From Candidatus Aminicenantota bacterium (GTDB lineage: Bacteria > Acidobacteriota > UBA6911 > RPQK01 > JAJDTT01): 12,559 nucleotides of DNA. The notes under the pieces are model-generated. The model ran no database searches, was not told where the DNA came from, and was given only the letters and a program-made list of their open reading frames with translations. The stretch is taken from positions 1 through 12,559 of the forward strand of contig JAPOYZ010000570.1 in assembly GCA_026706325.1 (NCBI GenBank), read 5' to 3'. Positions 5,742 through 12,559 of this stretch are shown piece after piece. Position 1 is the first letter of the stretch; each line of letters starts with the position of its first letter. A program made the position numbers and the translations under genes.

Positions 5742-6929
5742 ATGTTCAACCGGAGATGGTTCTTGACCCTTTTGTCGACCTCGCCCTTCCTGGCCAATTT
5801 CCGGCCGTTGTTCGGCAGATTGAACAATCGAGACTATTTTGCCGAACTCGGCGTCCGCCCCATCATCAACGCGGCGGGAACCTCCACGGCCCTTTCGGGC
5901 AGCTTGATGCGGCCCGAAGTGATGCATGCCTGGGAATACGCCACCCGGAGATTCGTCAACCTGGACGAACTCCACGACGCCGTGGGCGAGCGGATCGCTT
6001 CCCTGGTCGGCTCGGAGGCCGCCCTGGTCAGCGCCGGGGCCGCCTCCGCCCTGACGCTGGGTACGGCCGCCTGCATGACCGGGAACAACCAGGAGTTCAT
6101 ACGCCGCCTTCCGGACACCTCCGGAATGCGCCACGAGGTCATCATCCAGAAGTCGCATCGATTCGTCTACGACCACGCCGTGCGTAACTGCGGGGTCCGG
6201 ATGGTGGAGGTGGAGACGGCGGAAGAACTGGAGGCAGCAGCCGGTTCACAGACGGCCATGATGTTGTTTCTCAACCTGGCCGACGAGAAGGGCCGGATTC
6301 AGGCGGCCGAGTTCGCCGGGCTGGGCAGGAAGCTCGGGATTCCCACCTTCATCGATTGCGCGGCCGACGTCCCACCCGTGGAGAATCTCAGCAAATTCAT
6401 CCGCATGGGGTTCGACCTGGTCACCTTCTCCGGGGGCAAGGCGATGCGCGGTCCTCAGAGCACCGGGCTGTTGCTGGGGCGAAAGGATCTGATCGCAGCC
6501 GCCAGGCTCAACGGATTGCCCCATGCCGACAGCATCGGCCGGGGCATGAAGGTCAACAAGGAAGAGATGCTGGCCATGATGGTGGCGGTGGAGACCTACC
6601 TCGAGCTCGATCACGAGAAGGACTGGAAAGAGTGGGACCGGCGGGTCGAAACCATCGCCAAGAGCGTCGAGAAGATACCGGGAACCCGGACCGGGAGGTT
6701 CGTCCCCCCCATCGCCAACCATTCGCCTCAACTGCACATCGGATGGGACCGGTCCCGGGTCCCGATCCACCGGGACCAGGTCGTCGAACAGCTCCGCGAC
6801 GGGGAACCCTCCATCATTGCCCGTCCCTGGGAGAAAGAGCAACTGGAAGTCCTGGTGTGGACCCTGCAGCCGGGAGAGGCGAAGATCGTGGGCCGGCGAA
6901 TCGCCGAGATCCTGAAAGCGGCGGTCTGA
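5742..6929 (+). CDS. PLP-dependent enzyme of the SelA/DgaE type with twin-arginine leader
   Basis: The protein has 395 residues, a fold type I PLP enzyme related to selenocysteine synthase (SelA) and D-glucosaminate-6-phosphate ammonia-lyase (DgaE). Lys 233 in SGGKAMRGP is the predicted Schiff-base lysine; Asp 205 in FIDCAAD should pair with the pyridine nitrogen. SAGAASALTLGTAA (97-110) and GRGMKVNKEEM (267-277) fit this subfamily. It is shorter than true SelA (about 460 residues) and lacks its N-terminal domain, so selenocysteine synthesis is unlikely. The N-terminus MFNRRWFLTLL has an RRxFL twin-arginine motif and a short hydrophobic stretch to about residue 20, before the catalytic domain starts near DYFAELGVRP (31-40). 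Export by Tat is plausible, since PLP must be inserted in the cytoplasm, but cleavage is unclear. The start is firm: GGAGGAG lies 8 bases upstream. Likely reaction: elimination of ammonia or water from an amino sugar acid, or transamination; substrate unknown. Confidence 0.88.
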   Translation: MFNRRWFLTLLSTSPFLANFRPLFGRLNNRDYFAELGVRPIINAAGTSTALSGSLMRPEVMHAWEYATRRFVNLDELHDAVGERIASLVGSEAALVSAGAASALTLGTAACMTGNNQEFIRRLPDTSGMRHEVIIQKSHRFVYDHAVRNCGVRMVEVETAEELEAAAGSQTAMMLFLNLADEKGRIQAAEFAGLGRKLGIPTFIDCAADVPPVENLSKFIRMGFDLVTFSGGKAMRGPQSTGLLLGRKDLIAAARLNGLPHADSIGRGMKVNKEEMLAMMVAVETYLELDHEKDWKEWDRRVETIAKSVEKIPGTRTGRFVPPIANHSPQLHIGWDRSRVPIHRDQVVEQLRDGEPSIIARPWEKEQLEVLVWTLQPGEAKIVGRRIAEILKAAV

Positions 6930-6936
6930 GAGGAGT

Positions 6937-6957
6937 GGGACCCGGAAGAGAGGTCCC
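6937..6957. terminator. Hairpin between convergent genes, weak terminator candidate
   Basis: GGGACC (6937-6942) and GGTCCC (6952-6957) form a perfect 6-base stem with a 9-base loop, starting 8 bases past the PLP gene stop. The 77-base gap separates this gene from the convergent DUF1552 gene, where a terminator is expected. Only TT follows the stem on the plus strand, so intrinsic termination would be weak. Confidence 0.3.
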
Positions 6958-7006
6958 TTGGCGGGTGCCCTGGAAATTCCGGACATCCACACGGTGATCG
7001 ATCGAT

Positions 7007-8311
7007 TCAGATCTCCGTCAGACGCTGGTCCGAGTCGCCGAAGCGCTCCAAGTGGACGTCGAACTTGTCGAGCAACGACAAGTAGAGGCTGCACATCTTC
7101 CGGTTGGGCCGCTCCCGGTAGTCCAGGATCCGCCCCCCTTGAATCTGGCCGCCACCTCCGCCCAGGAGCACCACCGGCAACTGAGTGGCGTCGTGCCGGC
7201 CCGTGAGCATGCTGGAGCAGTACATGAGCACCGAGTTGTCCAGCGCCGTCCGCTCTCCCTCCTGGATCTGGTCCAGCTTCCGGGCGATGTAGCCATACTG
7301 CTCCAGGAAGAATTGATTCACCCGCAGCCATTTTTCGTTGTCGCGGTGAGACAGCTCGTGGTGGCCCACGTCGACGCCAAGGTGGCGAAACAAGAGGTAG
7401 CTGTGGTCGTTGTTGAGCTTGAGGGTGCAGACGCGGGTGGCGTCGGTCTGGAATCCCAGTACCACGATGTCGCACATGAGCCGCATGTGCTCTTCCAGAT
7501 CCTGAGGAATGCCGTCGGGAGGACGCGGCACGTTGGGCTTGTCCAGGGTCGGCCGCCAACCCTGCAACTCGCCCCTATTGCCGGACCGCTCGATGCGCTG
7601 CTCCACCTCACGCACCGAATTGAGGTACTCGTCCAACTTGTACTGGTCCCGCGAGCTGATGGACCGCCGGAAGGAGTGGGCCTCTTCCAGAACGGCATCC
7701 AGCACGCTCCGGTCTCCGCGCTCGACTTCGTCCTTGAACAAGCGGTCGAAGGCCAGGGCCGGATAGAGTTCCAGAGGCGTGGGCGCCGTGGGCGAGCTCC
7801 AGGAGATGTGGGAGCTGTAGAGCATGGAGTAGTTCTTGTGGATTCCCGGATTGGACCGCTCGCAACCCAGGACCAGGCTCGGCACCTTCGTCGACCGTCC
7901 ATAGCGCTGGGCGATGACCTGATCCACGCTCGTCCCGGAGCGGATTCCCCCTCCCGACTCCAACGGCGCTCCCGAAAGGAGGTTGCCGGTCTGGGAACTG
8001 TGGATGTTCCCCTTGAGGGCTTCTTCGTTGTAGAGGCCCCGGACGAAGGTCAGCTTCTCGCGGAAATCGGTCAGCGGCTCCAGCACCCGGCCCAGCCGCA
8101 TTTCGGATCCTTCTCCCTCGGCCCACCAATGCTTGGTGTGAAAGCCGTTGCCGGAGAACAGGACGGCGAAGCGCAGCGGCGCCTGGTTTCCGCCGTTGAC
8201 GGCCGCCTTGGTTGCGGCGCCCCAAACGGGCAGCGACTCCATCCACGGCAACGCCATGGTGACGCCGACGCCACGCAGGAATGTCCGACGAGAATGTTGC
8301 TGAATCTTCAT
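7007..8311 (-). CDS. DUF1552 family protein, Tat-exported
   Basis: The protein has 434 residues, typical for DUF1552. The N-terminus is a clear twin-arginine signal: SRRTFLRGVG (7-16), a hydrophobic stretch VTMALPWM, then possible cleavage around WGAATKA (30-36). Family-like stretches are the early RFAVLFSGNGFHTKHWW (47-63), VRGLYNEE (90-97), a charged middle around YLNSVREVEQRIE (229-241), GFQTDATRV (286-294), GHHELSHRD (316-324, a His-rich potential metal site) and LPVVLLGGGGGQIQGGR (378-394) near the end. DUF1552 proteins have no established reaction; a relation to the alkaline-phosphatase/sulfatase-like DUF1501 group is often suspected because of similar context, which I cannot test here. 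The gene follows the DUF1592-type cytochrome gene on the same strand after 142 bases, the usual pairing in Planctomycetota, Verrucomicrobiota and Acidobacteriota. The start at 8311 is set by the Tat signal; its ribosome site (GCGAGGCG) is mediocre. Confidence 0.92.
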   Translation of the reverse strand: MKIQQHSRRTFLRGVGVTMALPWMESLPVWGAATKAAVNGGNQAPLRFAVLFSGNGFHTKHWWAEGEGSEMRLGRVLEPLTDFREKLTFVRGLYNEEALKGNIHSSQTGNLLSGAPLESGGGIRSGTSVDQVIAQRYGRSTKVPSLVLGCERSNPGIHKNYSMLYSSHISWSSPTAPTPLELYPALAFDRLFKDEVERGDRSVLDAVLEEAHSFRRSISSRDQYKLDEYLNSVREVEQRIERSGNRGELQGWRPTLDKPNVPRPPDGIPQDLEEHMRLMCDIVVLGFQTDATRVCTLKLNNDHSYLLFRHLGVDVGHHELSHRDNEKWLRVNQFFLEQYGYIARKLDQIQEGERTALDNSVLMYCSSMLTGRHDATQLPVVLLGGGGGQIQGGRILDYRERPNRKMCSLYLSLLDKFDVHLERFGDSDQRLTEI

Positions 8312-8453
8312 GATGCGCCTCGCTGGTGCACGTCCAAGGGTCTTGGCCGCGATTTTAGCACAGGAACCCGCGAAATATCGCCGCCGCAGAATCCGGCCGG
8401 CGGCTCATTCCGCCGAGCGGAGTTCACCTTCCGGCCGGTGCTCCAATCCCCCC

Positions 8454-11400
8454 TCATTCCAGGTTTCCCGCTCCCGCCGAGCGGGCCAGTTGCAACTCCC
8501 GGCCCCGGATCTCCCGGAACTGCCGGCTCCGGACGATCATGTCGACGGCGACCGAGAAACGGTAATCGTTTTCCGCCATGCGGTCCCGTATCTCGTTGAG
8601 GAGCGGCTGATCCGAGAGTTGGACCTCGCGGGCGACGGCGTAACCCAGAAGCTTGCGGTAGAACTGGCCGAAAATGGCGTCCCGCCGCTTCCGGACCAGG
8701 TAATCCCGGAGTCCGGACAATCCGTCGATTTCGGTCCCGTCCGGAAGGGTGGTCCGAGTATCGATGACGCGCCCTCCCAGATCGTGCTGGCGGCGGCGCC
8801 CGATGGCGTCATACCCCTCCAGGGCGAATCCGAAGGGATCGATCTTCAGGTGACAGCCGGAACACTGGGGATCGCTGCTGTGCCGCGCCACGAGCTCCCG
8901 CACGGTCAGACCGTCGGTGGCGATCTCATCCGGGGGCAACTGGGGCACGTCTTGGGGCGGCCGGGGAAGCTTCTCCCCCAGGAGGACCTCGCTGACCCAG
9001 TTGCCCCGCAGAATCGGACTGGTGCGCGAGGCGCCGGACTGCCGGGCCAGGGTCGTGGCGAGGCCCAGGATTCCGCCGCGGCCCTGCGAACGGACCCCTT
9101 CCACCCGGCGCCAGTCCTCCCCCTCCACGCCCTCGACTCCGTAGAAGCGGGCCAGCCGCTGATTCAGGAAGGTGTGATCCGAATCCAGCAGGGTCAGCAG
9201 CGAGGCGTCGCGTCGAAACAGGTCGGTGAAGAACCGGATCGACTCCTCGTACATGTCCGTCCTCAGATCGGCGAACTCGGGGAAGTGCCTCTCGCTCTTC
9301 TCGTCCAGGGTGTCGAATTCGTGGATGTGCAGCCACTGGCAGGCGAACTCGGTGGCCAGGCGCCGCACTCGCGGGCTTCCGAGCAGGCGCCGGGCCTGTT
9401 GGGACAGGACCTCAGGGTCTTGCAGGCGCCCGGCGGCAGCCAGGGAGCGGAGCTCCTCATCCGGAAGCGACGACCAGAGGAAGTAGCTCAGCCGGTTGGC
9501 CAACTCCCAATCGGAGACCGGACCTCCGGAACCGGCGGGCGCCTCTTCCAACCGGTACAGGAAGGGCGCCGAGACCAGCATGCGGGCCAGCGTCAACCGA
9601 AACGCCTCCTCGTGGTCCATCTCTTCGTCGCGAAGCCGGCGATAGAGTCCCCGCAACCGGTCCTTCTCGCCGGCGCTCAGGGGACGCCGATAGGCCCGGG
9701 CGGCAAAATCGACCAGGGCGTCCAGTTGGACCGGCTCGTCGCGAAGGAGACGCTTCCGAAACTTCGCGTCATCCGCGTCGTAAAGTTGACGCAATGGGAT
9801 CACGGCCTCGTACTGAGACCGATCCTCCAGGCCGTTTCCCTGGAACGCCTCCATCAGCAGGTCCAGGGCCAATACCCGCTGGAACGCGCTGTGGCTCACG
9901 TAGTGAAGCTCGTCCCAGAGCCGGTCCAGCCGGGCCTCCTCCTCCGGTTCCAGCATGAGACGGGCGAGATGGTCGTCCTCCCGATAGAAGAGGTTGATGG
10001 TGAGAACTTCGTCCACGGGAACGATCTGGTTGTAGCAGAGGGCGGACGGAAAGAGCTTCCTGTGCTCGTCGAACGCCGCCTCCATCCGGGCCCGCATCGG
10101 AGTCTCCGAAGCAATGAGGATGGGCCGCAGGAAGGAAACGGCCCGGCTCTCCGAGAAGACCTGCGTGACCCTGGAGAAGGTCACCATGACCTGGCTGGGA
10201 AGGAGACCGGATGGGGCGGACGCCGTTCCGGGGAGCAGGTCGACCTGGACGCTCCCTTCCTTGCCGGTCTGCCTCTCCAACACGGCGTGCGTGACAAAAT
10301 CGTAGCCGGCAGCGAGACGGCCCGGAATACGAACCTGAATCACCGACGGCGCTTGGACACAGAGGGAGTTGGCATCGATGGCCCGGCCGTCCGGATGCCG
10401 GCCGAACAGTTCCGGGTCCACGCCCCAACCGGACGCGCCGCCTCCGTCCACCCCCTCCAACGATCGGGCCAGCCTTCTCACATCGCGTAGCAGGATGTCG
10501 GGCCGTCCATGCGCCACCAGGCGCGGTTCCTGCCACACCACGAAATCGTTGTCGTTTCCGTCGCCGGCATCGCCCGCTACGAGTGAGAAGACGAAATCTT
10601 CCGGCTCCCGGCCGTCCGCGAATTGCGGAAGGGAGAAACAGACTTTCTTCTCCGTGACCAGGGGATTCACCGGCTCCATCCAACGGGACGGGCCACCCTT
10701 CCGCCCGATGAGGCCCACCGGTCCGAAGGTCCAGAGGCCCTTCTGCCAAGCTCTGATCCGGTCGGCCAGGAAGGAGGCGTCTTCCGGCCCGGCGGTCTTC
10801 CATGCGGCCCGGAGGTCGTTCAGCAGCAAAGTGGACTCAGGAGCCGCAAGACGGGTCCAGAGGGTGTCCAGGTACTTGGCGCTCAGCCCGCGTTCCCGGG
10901 CGACCGTCCCGATGTCCTTCCGGCCGCTTTTGAGGGCGTCCCGTTCCGATAGAGTGGTGGACAGGTACTCCTCCAAAGGCAACCGTCCAGCCAAACCCAT
11001 TCGAGTGTCGCTGTGAACGGCAAGGTTGCCCACCGCGGAACCGACTCCGAAGTCCGCCGTCTCCACATACCGGCCGTATAGACCTCGGATCCGGGCCAGG
11101 ACCTCGTCGGTCCAGTCGCGCCGCGTGCTATGGGGCGAGAACCGGAATCCGTCCGGCAGCAGCACCGCGTGACTGGCGATCTCCTTGCCGGCGTCCAGGT
11201 ACTTGCGCAGGAGCGCCGGCGACATGACCAGCGCGTTTCCGGTGTTGGTGAACCCCTCGCCGGCCGCGCTGTCGGTGGGGAACTCCCGGGCCGGGTCCAG
11301 ATCGATCCCGGTCAGATCGCGGATGGTGTAGGTGTACTCGGCGTTGTTGAGCCGCCGCAGGACGACGGGACCCGGGTCACCGGCATTGGCCAATGACTCG

Positions 11401-11759
11401 GCCTGGAGATAGCGGTCCACCCAGTCCCTGAGCTGCCGCTTCTGTCCGGACGCCGGCTGCTTGGCGAACCCGGGGGGCATCTCGCCGTTGTCCAGCATCT
11501 CGATGACCTTGAGCCAGGACTTGGTGCCGCCCCTCACGTCGGTCAGGGTCGCGAACTGTTCCAGGTCCAGCTCGCCCACCTGCTGCTCGGTGGAGTGGCA
11601 CGACAAGCAGTACTCTTGGGTCAGAGGCCGGATCCGGTCCCGGTATTCGTCCGCCAGCTCCCGGAACACATCGCCTCCGGTGCCGGCGGCGAGGTTCGCC
11701 GCCGCGGAACTCCAGAGGACCAGCAATGACACCCGCGCAAAGCGTCGAAAGAACGGCAT
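8454..11759 (-). CDS. Exported cytochrome-type DUF1587/DUF1595/DUF1592/DUF1588/DUF1585 protein
   Basis: The protein has 1101 residues, longer than the roughly 700-900 I expect for this architecture. A Sec signal peptide (FRRFARVSLLVLWSSAAANLAA) occupies about residues 1-25. The order follows the planctomycete-type cytochrome design: an N-terminal cytochrome-like domain with CLSCH (51-55) and NGEMPPG (91-97); DUF1587 with RRLNNAEYTYTIRDLTG (135-151); a long middle region (about 200-670) without a domain I recognise; DUF1595 (about 675-740, AYRRPLSAGE); DUF1592 from SDWELANRLSYFLWSSLPDEEL (749 on); DUF1588 (about 893-990) with a second haem motif CSGCH (966-970) followed by LKIDPFG; and DUF1585 to the end. 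Two CxxCH motifs suggest covalent haem and a periplasmic redox role, but no member has a firmly known substrate to my knowledge. It is first in a two-gene run with the DUF1552 gene. The start at 11759 has GGGAAGG 10 bases upstream, abutting a hairpin. Confidence 0.93.
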   Translation of the reverse strand: MPFFRRFARVSLLVLWSSAAANLAAGTGGDVFRELADEYRDRIRPLTQEYCLSCHSTEQQVGELDLEQFATLTDVRGGTKSWLKVIEMLDNGEMPPGFAKQPASGQKRQLRDWVDRYLQAESLANAGDPGPVVLRRLNNAEYTYTIRDLTGIDLDPAREFPTDSAAGEGFTNTGNALVMSPALLRKYLDAGKEIASHAVLLPDGFRFSPHSTRRDWTDEVLARIRGLYGRYVETADFGVGSAVGNLAVHSDTRMGLAGRLPLEEYLSTTLSERDALKSGRKDIGTVARERGLSAKYLDTLWTRLAAPESTLLLNDLRAAWKTAGPEDASFLADRIRAWQKGLWTFGPVGLIGRKGGPSRWMEPVNPLVTEKKVCFSLPQFADGREPEDFVFSLVAGDAGDGNDNDFVVWQEPRLVAHGRPDILLRDVRRLARSLEGVDGGGASGWGVDPELFGRHPDGRAIDANSLCVQAPSVIQVRIPGRLAAGYDFVTHAVLERQTGKEGSVQVDLLPGTASAPSGLLPSQVMVTFSRVTQVFSESRAVSFLRPILIASETPMRARMEAAFDEHRKLFPSALCYNQIVPVDEVLTINLFYREDDHLARLMLEPEEEARLDRLWDELHYVSHSAFQRVLALDLLMEAFQGNGLEDRSQYEAVIPLRQLYDADDAKFRKRLLRDEPVQLDALVDFAARAYRRPLSAGEKDRLRGLYRRLRDEEMDHEEAFRLTLARMLVSAPFLYRLEEAPAGSGGPVSDWELANRLSYFLWSSLPDEELRSLAAAGRLQDPEVLSQQARRLLGSPRVRRLATEFACQWLHIHEFDTLDEKSERHFPEFADLRTDMYEESIRFFTDLFRRDASLLTLLDSDHTFLNQRLARFYGVEGVEGEDWRRVEGVRSQGRGGILGLATTLARQSGASRTSPILRGNWVSEVLLGEKLPRPPQDVPQLPPDEIATDGLTVRELVARHSSDPQCSGCHLKIDPFGFALEGYDAIGRRRQHDLGGRVIDTRTTLPDGTEIDGLSGLRDYLVRKRRDAIFGQFYRKLLGYAVAREVQLSDQPLLNEIRDRMAENDYRFSVAVDMIVRSRQFREIRGRELQLARSAGAGNLE

Positions 11760-11773
11760 AACTCACTTGCCTT

Positions 11774-11795
11774 CCCGGAATCCGAGGATTCCCGG
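11774..11795 (-). promoter_or_regulatory. Leader hairpin touching the ribosome site of the DUF1592-type gene
   Basis: Arms GGAATCC (11777-11783) and GGATTCC (11786-11792) pair perfectly around a 2-base turn; CC/GG pairs outside extend the stem past one bulged base. In the minus-strand mRNA the 3' arm runs into the GGGAAGG ribosome site (11776-11770) of the gene starting at 11759. It could limit ribosome access or simply stabilise the 5' end. The structure is read directly from sequence; a regulatory role is inference. Confidence 0.35.
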
Positions 11796-12001
11796 CGTAA
11801 CGTTCGGACGATCCGGCTCCATGGCCATCGGACTGTATTTTAGGAGTTTACTGCAACGACGGCTGGTTGTAACCCGTCCTTCGACGCCGCTTCACGCCGT
11901 GAGATTCCCGCCTGCCGCCATGACCAACGATGTGCCGGCCCGGCTCAACCAGGATACAATGGCGCCGTACCGATCCAGGCCGAGCCGGACGTAAGGAAGC
12001 C
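11796..12001. other. Divergent intergenic region between the DUF1592-type and methyltransferase genes
   Basis: This stretch must hold the promoters of both divergent genes. A short AT-rich patch around 11832-11857 contains TAAAAT on the minus strand, but no -35 element sits at a fitting distance. A weak TTTACT/TGTAAC pair on the plus strand has only a 15-base spacer. I see no convincing promoter, operator or RNA gene. Confidence 0.4.
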
Positions 12002-12559
12002 GTGGCCGCACCAACCGACGATCGTGACCGCACCGGAGCCAGCCGCACCGCCGAACTCGCGACGGTGAGCCGCGCCCGGCACCTGCTTCGGCACCGGAAA
12101 CCCCATATCTTCGAAGATCCGTTCGCCATCCACCTGTTGGGAAAGCGGTGGCGAAGAATCGTAGCGTCGCGTCTCCTCGACTGGGTGCTGGCGAAGATCG
12201 TCATGAACAAACTGGTGCCCATCAGCATCCAGCAGTTGACCCGCGCCCGGTTCGCCGAAGAAAAGCTCGAGGCGGCGGCCGAAAACGGCGCGACGCAATA
12301 CGTGATCCTGGGCTCCGGCTTCGATTCCTTCGCCTTCCGCCGGCCGGACCTGGACCTGACCGTATTCGAAGTCGACCGAGCGGAGATGATTCGCCTGAAG
12401 GTGGAACGGCTGGCCGCCGCGAACCTGGAGATTCCCGCTCGTTTGCACCTGGTCCCCTTCGACTTCGAGAGAGGCGACCTCCGAAGCGCGCTCACTGCCG
12501 CCGGGTTTGATCTCGGCGCGCGCTCCTTCTTCAACTGGGTGGGAGTCACCTACTACCTC
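12002..12559 (+). CDS. Class I SAM-dependent methyltransferase, TIGR00027/LCM type (partial, C-terminus beyond the window)
   Basis: The first 186 residues of a gene running off the right edge. Translation from GTG 12002 (AAGGA four bases upstream) is open throughout, while no in-frame ATG or GTG precedes it. The N-terminus has the family opening GASRTAELATVSRARHLL (12-29) and IFEDPFA (36-42). The SAM-binding motif I is VILGSGFDSFAFR (101-113), followed by VFEVDRAEM (121-129), whose acidic Glu/Asp should hold the ribose. The late motif WVGVTYYL (179-186) matches the family's W-x-GVTxYL. This group includes leucine carboxyl methyltransferase relatives and polyketide O-methyltransferases; most bacterial members have unknown small-molecule substrates and are cytoplasmic. 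It is divergent from the DUF1592-type gene and has no visible functional link to the rest of the window. The methyltransferase call is firm, the substrate unknown. Confidence 0.87.
   Translation, partial: MAAPTDDRDRTGASRTAELATVSRARHLLRHRKPHIFEDPFAIHLLGKRWRRIVASRLLDWVLAKIVMNKLVPISIQQLTRARFAEEKLEAAAENGATQYVILGSGFDSFAFRRPDLDLTVFEVDRAEMIRLKVERLAAANLEIPARLHLVPFDFERGDLRSALTAAGFDLGARSFFNWVGVTYYL

Noticed and set aside
5742..6929. Assignment of the PLP enzyme as true selenocysteine synthase (selA)
   Set aside because: It is about 65 residues shorter than SelA, lacks the N-terminal tRNA-binding domain, has a leader sequence, and no selB or selD lies nearby.
6997..7006. ATCGATCGAT palindrome next to the DUF1552 stop codon
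   Set aside because: Simple tandem GATC-type sequence in a convergent gap; no arms beyond 10 bases and no sign of a site for integration or regulation.
8398..8415. CGGCGG/CCGCCG stem with 6-base loop between the DUF1592-type and DUF1552 genes
   Set aside because: Only six GC pairs and no T-tract; expected by chance at this composition. The two genes are more likely co-transcribed.
8310..10490. 726-codon open frame on the plus strand
   Set aside because: It lies opposite the DUF1592-type gene and the start of the DUF1552 gene. Its protein is low-complexity (rich in Pro, Gly, Gln, Arg, Val, Leu) and without family motifs, as expected for an antisense frame in GC-rich DNA.
11821..11994. Small plus-strand open frame ending 7 bases before the methyltransferase GTG
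   Set aside because: A leader peptide was considered. There is no ribosome site before ATG 11821, the product has no recognisable features, and the frame is the tail of a longer antisense frame.

Overview
The window is a GC-rich stretch of bacterial chromosome with clear Shine-Dalgarno sequences and mostly tight gene spacing. I find ten protein genes: eight complete and two cut by the window edges. A cytochrome-type DUF1587/DUF1592/DUF1588/DUF1585 protein lies next to a Tat-exported DUF1552 protein. With several Gfo/Idh/MocA dehydrogenases, Tat-exported enzymes and a secreted regulatory-like domain protein, this gene content is typical of Acidobacteriota. Planctomycetota or Verrucomicrobiota are less likely alternatives. 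This assignment rests on gene content only; there is no rRNA or marker gene in the window.

Left part (1-4287, all minus strand). A three-gene run of Gfo/Idh/MocA family proteins reads from 4287 down to 1010, with 24- and 32-base gaps. The first protein is Tat-exported, the second is a canonical cytoplasmic dehydrogenase, and the third is a cytoplasmic relative of the first. A hairpin (956-976) lies just past its end. Next come a four-helix membrane protein of unknown function (896-360) and, 8 bases further, a secreted protein with a carboxypeptidase-regulatory-like domain that runs off the left edge.

Middle part (4440-6929, plus strand). A zinc-dependent medium-chain dehydrogenase is transcribed divergently from the Gfo/Idh/MocA run. 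It is followed 114 bases later by a PLP enzyme of the SelA/DgaE type that carries an N-terminal twin-arginine motif. Together with the three Gfo/Idh/MocA genes these look like a small-molecule module acting on sugars, polyols or amino sugars, divided between cytoplasm and periplasm. The substrate cannot be read from the sequence.

Right part (7007-11759, minus strand). The 1101-residue exported DUF1592-type protein, with two CxxCH haem-binding motifs, precedes the DUF1552 gene; the pair converges on the PLP gene. A hairpin abuts the ribosome binding site of the first gene. Divergent from this pair, a class I SAM-dependent methyltransferase of the TIGR00027/leucine carboxyl methyltransferase type starts at a GTG (12002) and runs off the right edge.

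The least explained features are two Gfo/Idh/MocA paralogues that have lost the usual glycine-rich NAD(P) loop and the usual active-site Asp, and the Tat-type leader on the PLP enzyme. I see no mobile element, CRISPR array, tRNA or rRNA, and no broken gene.
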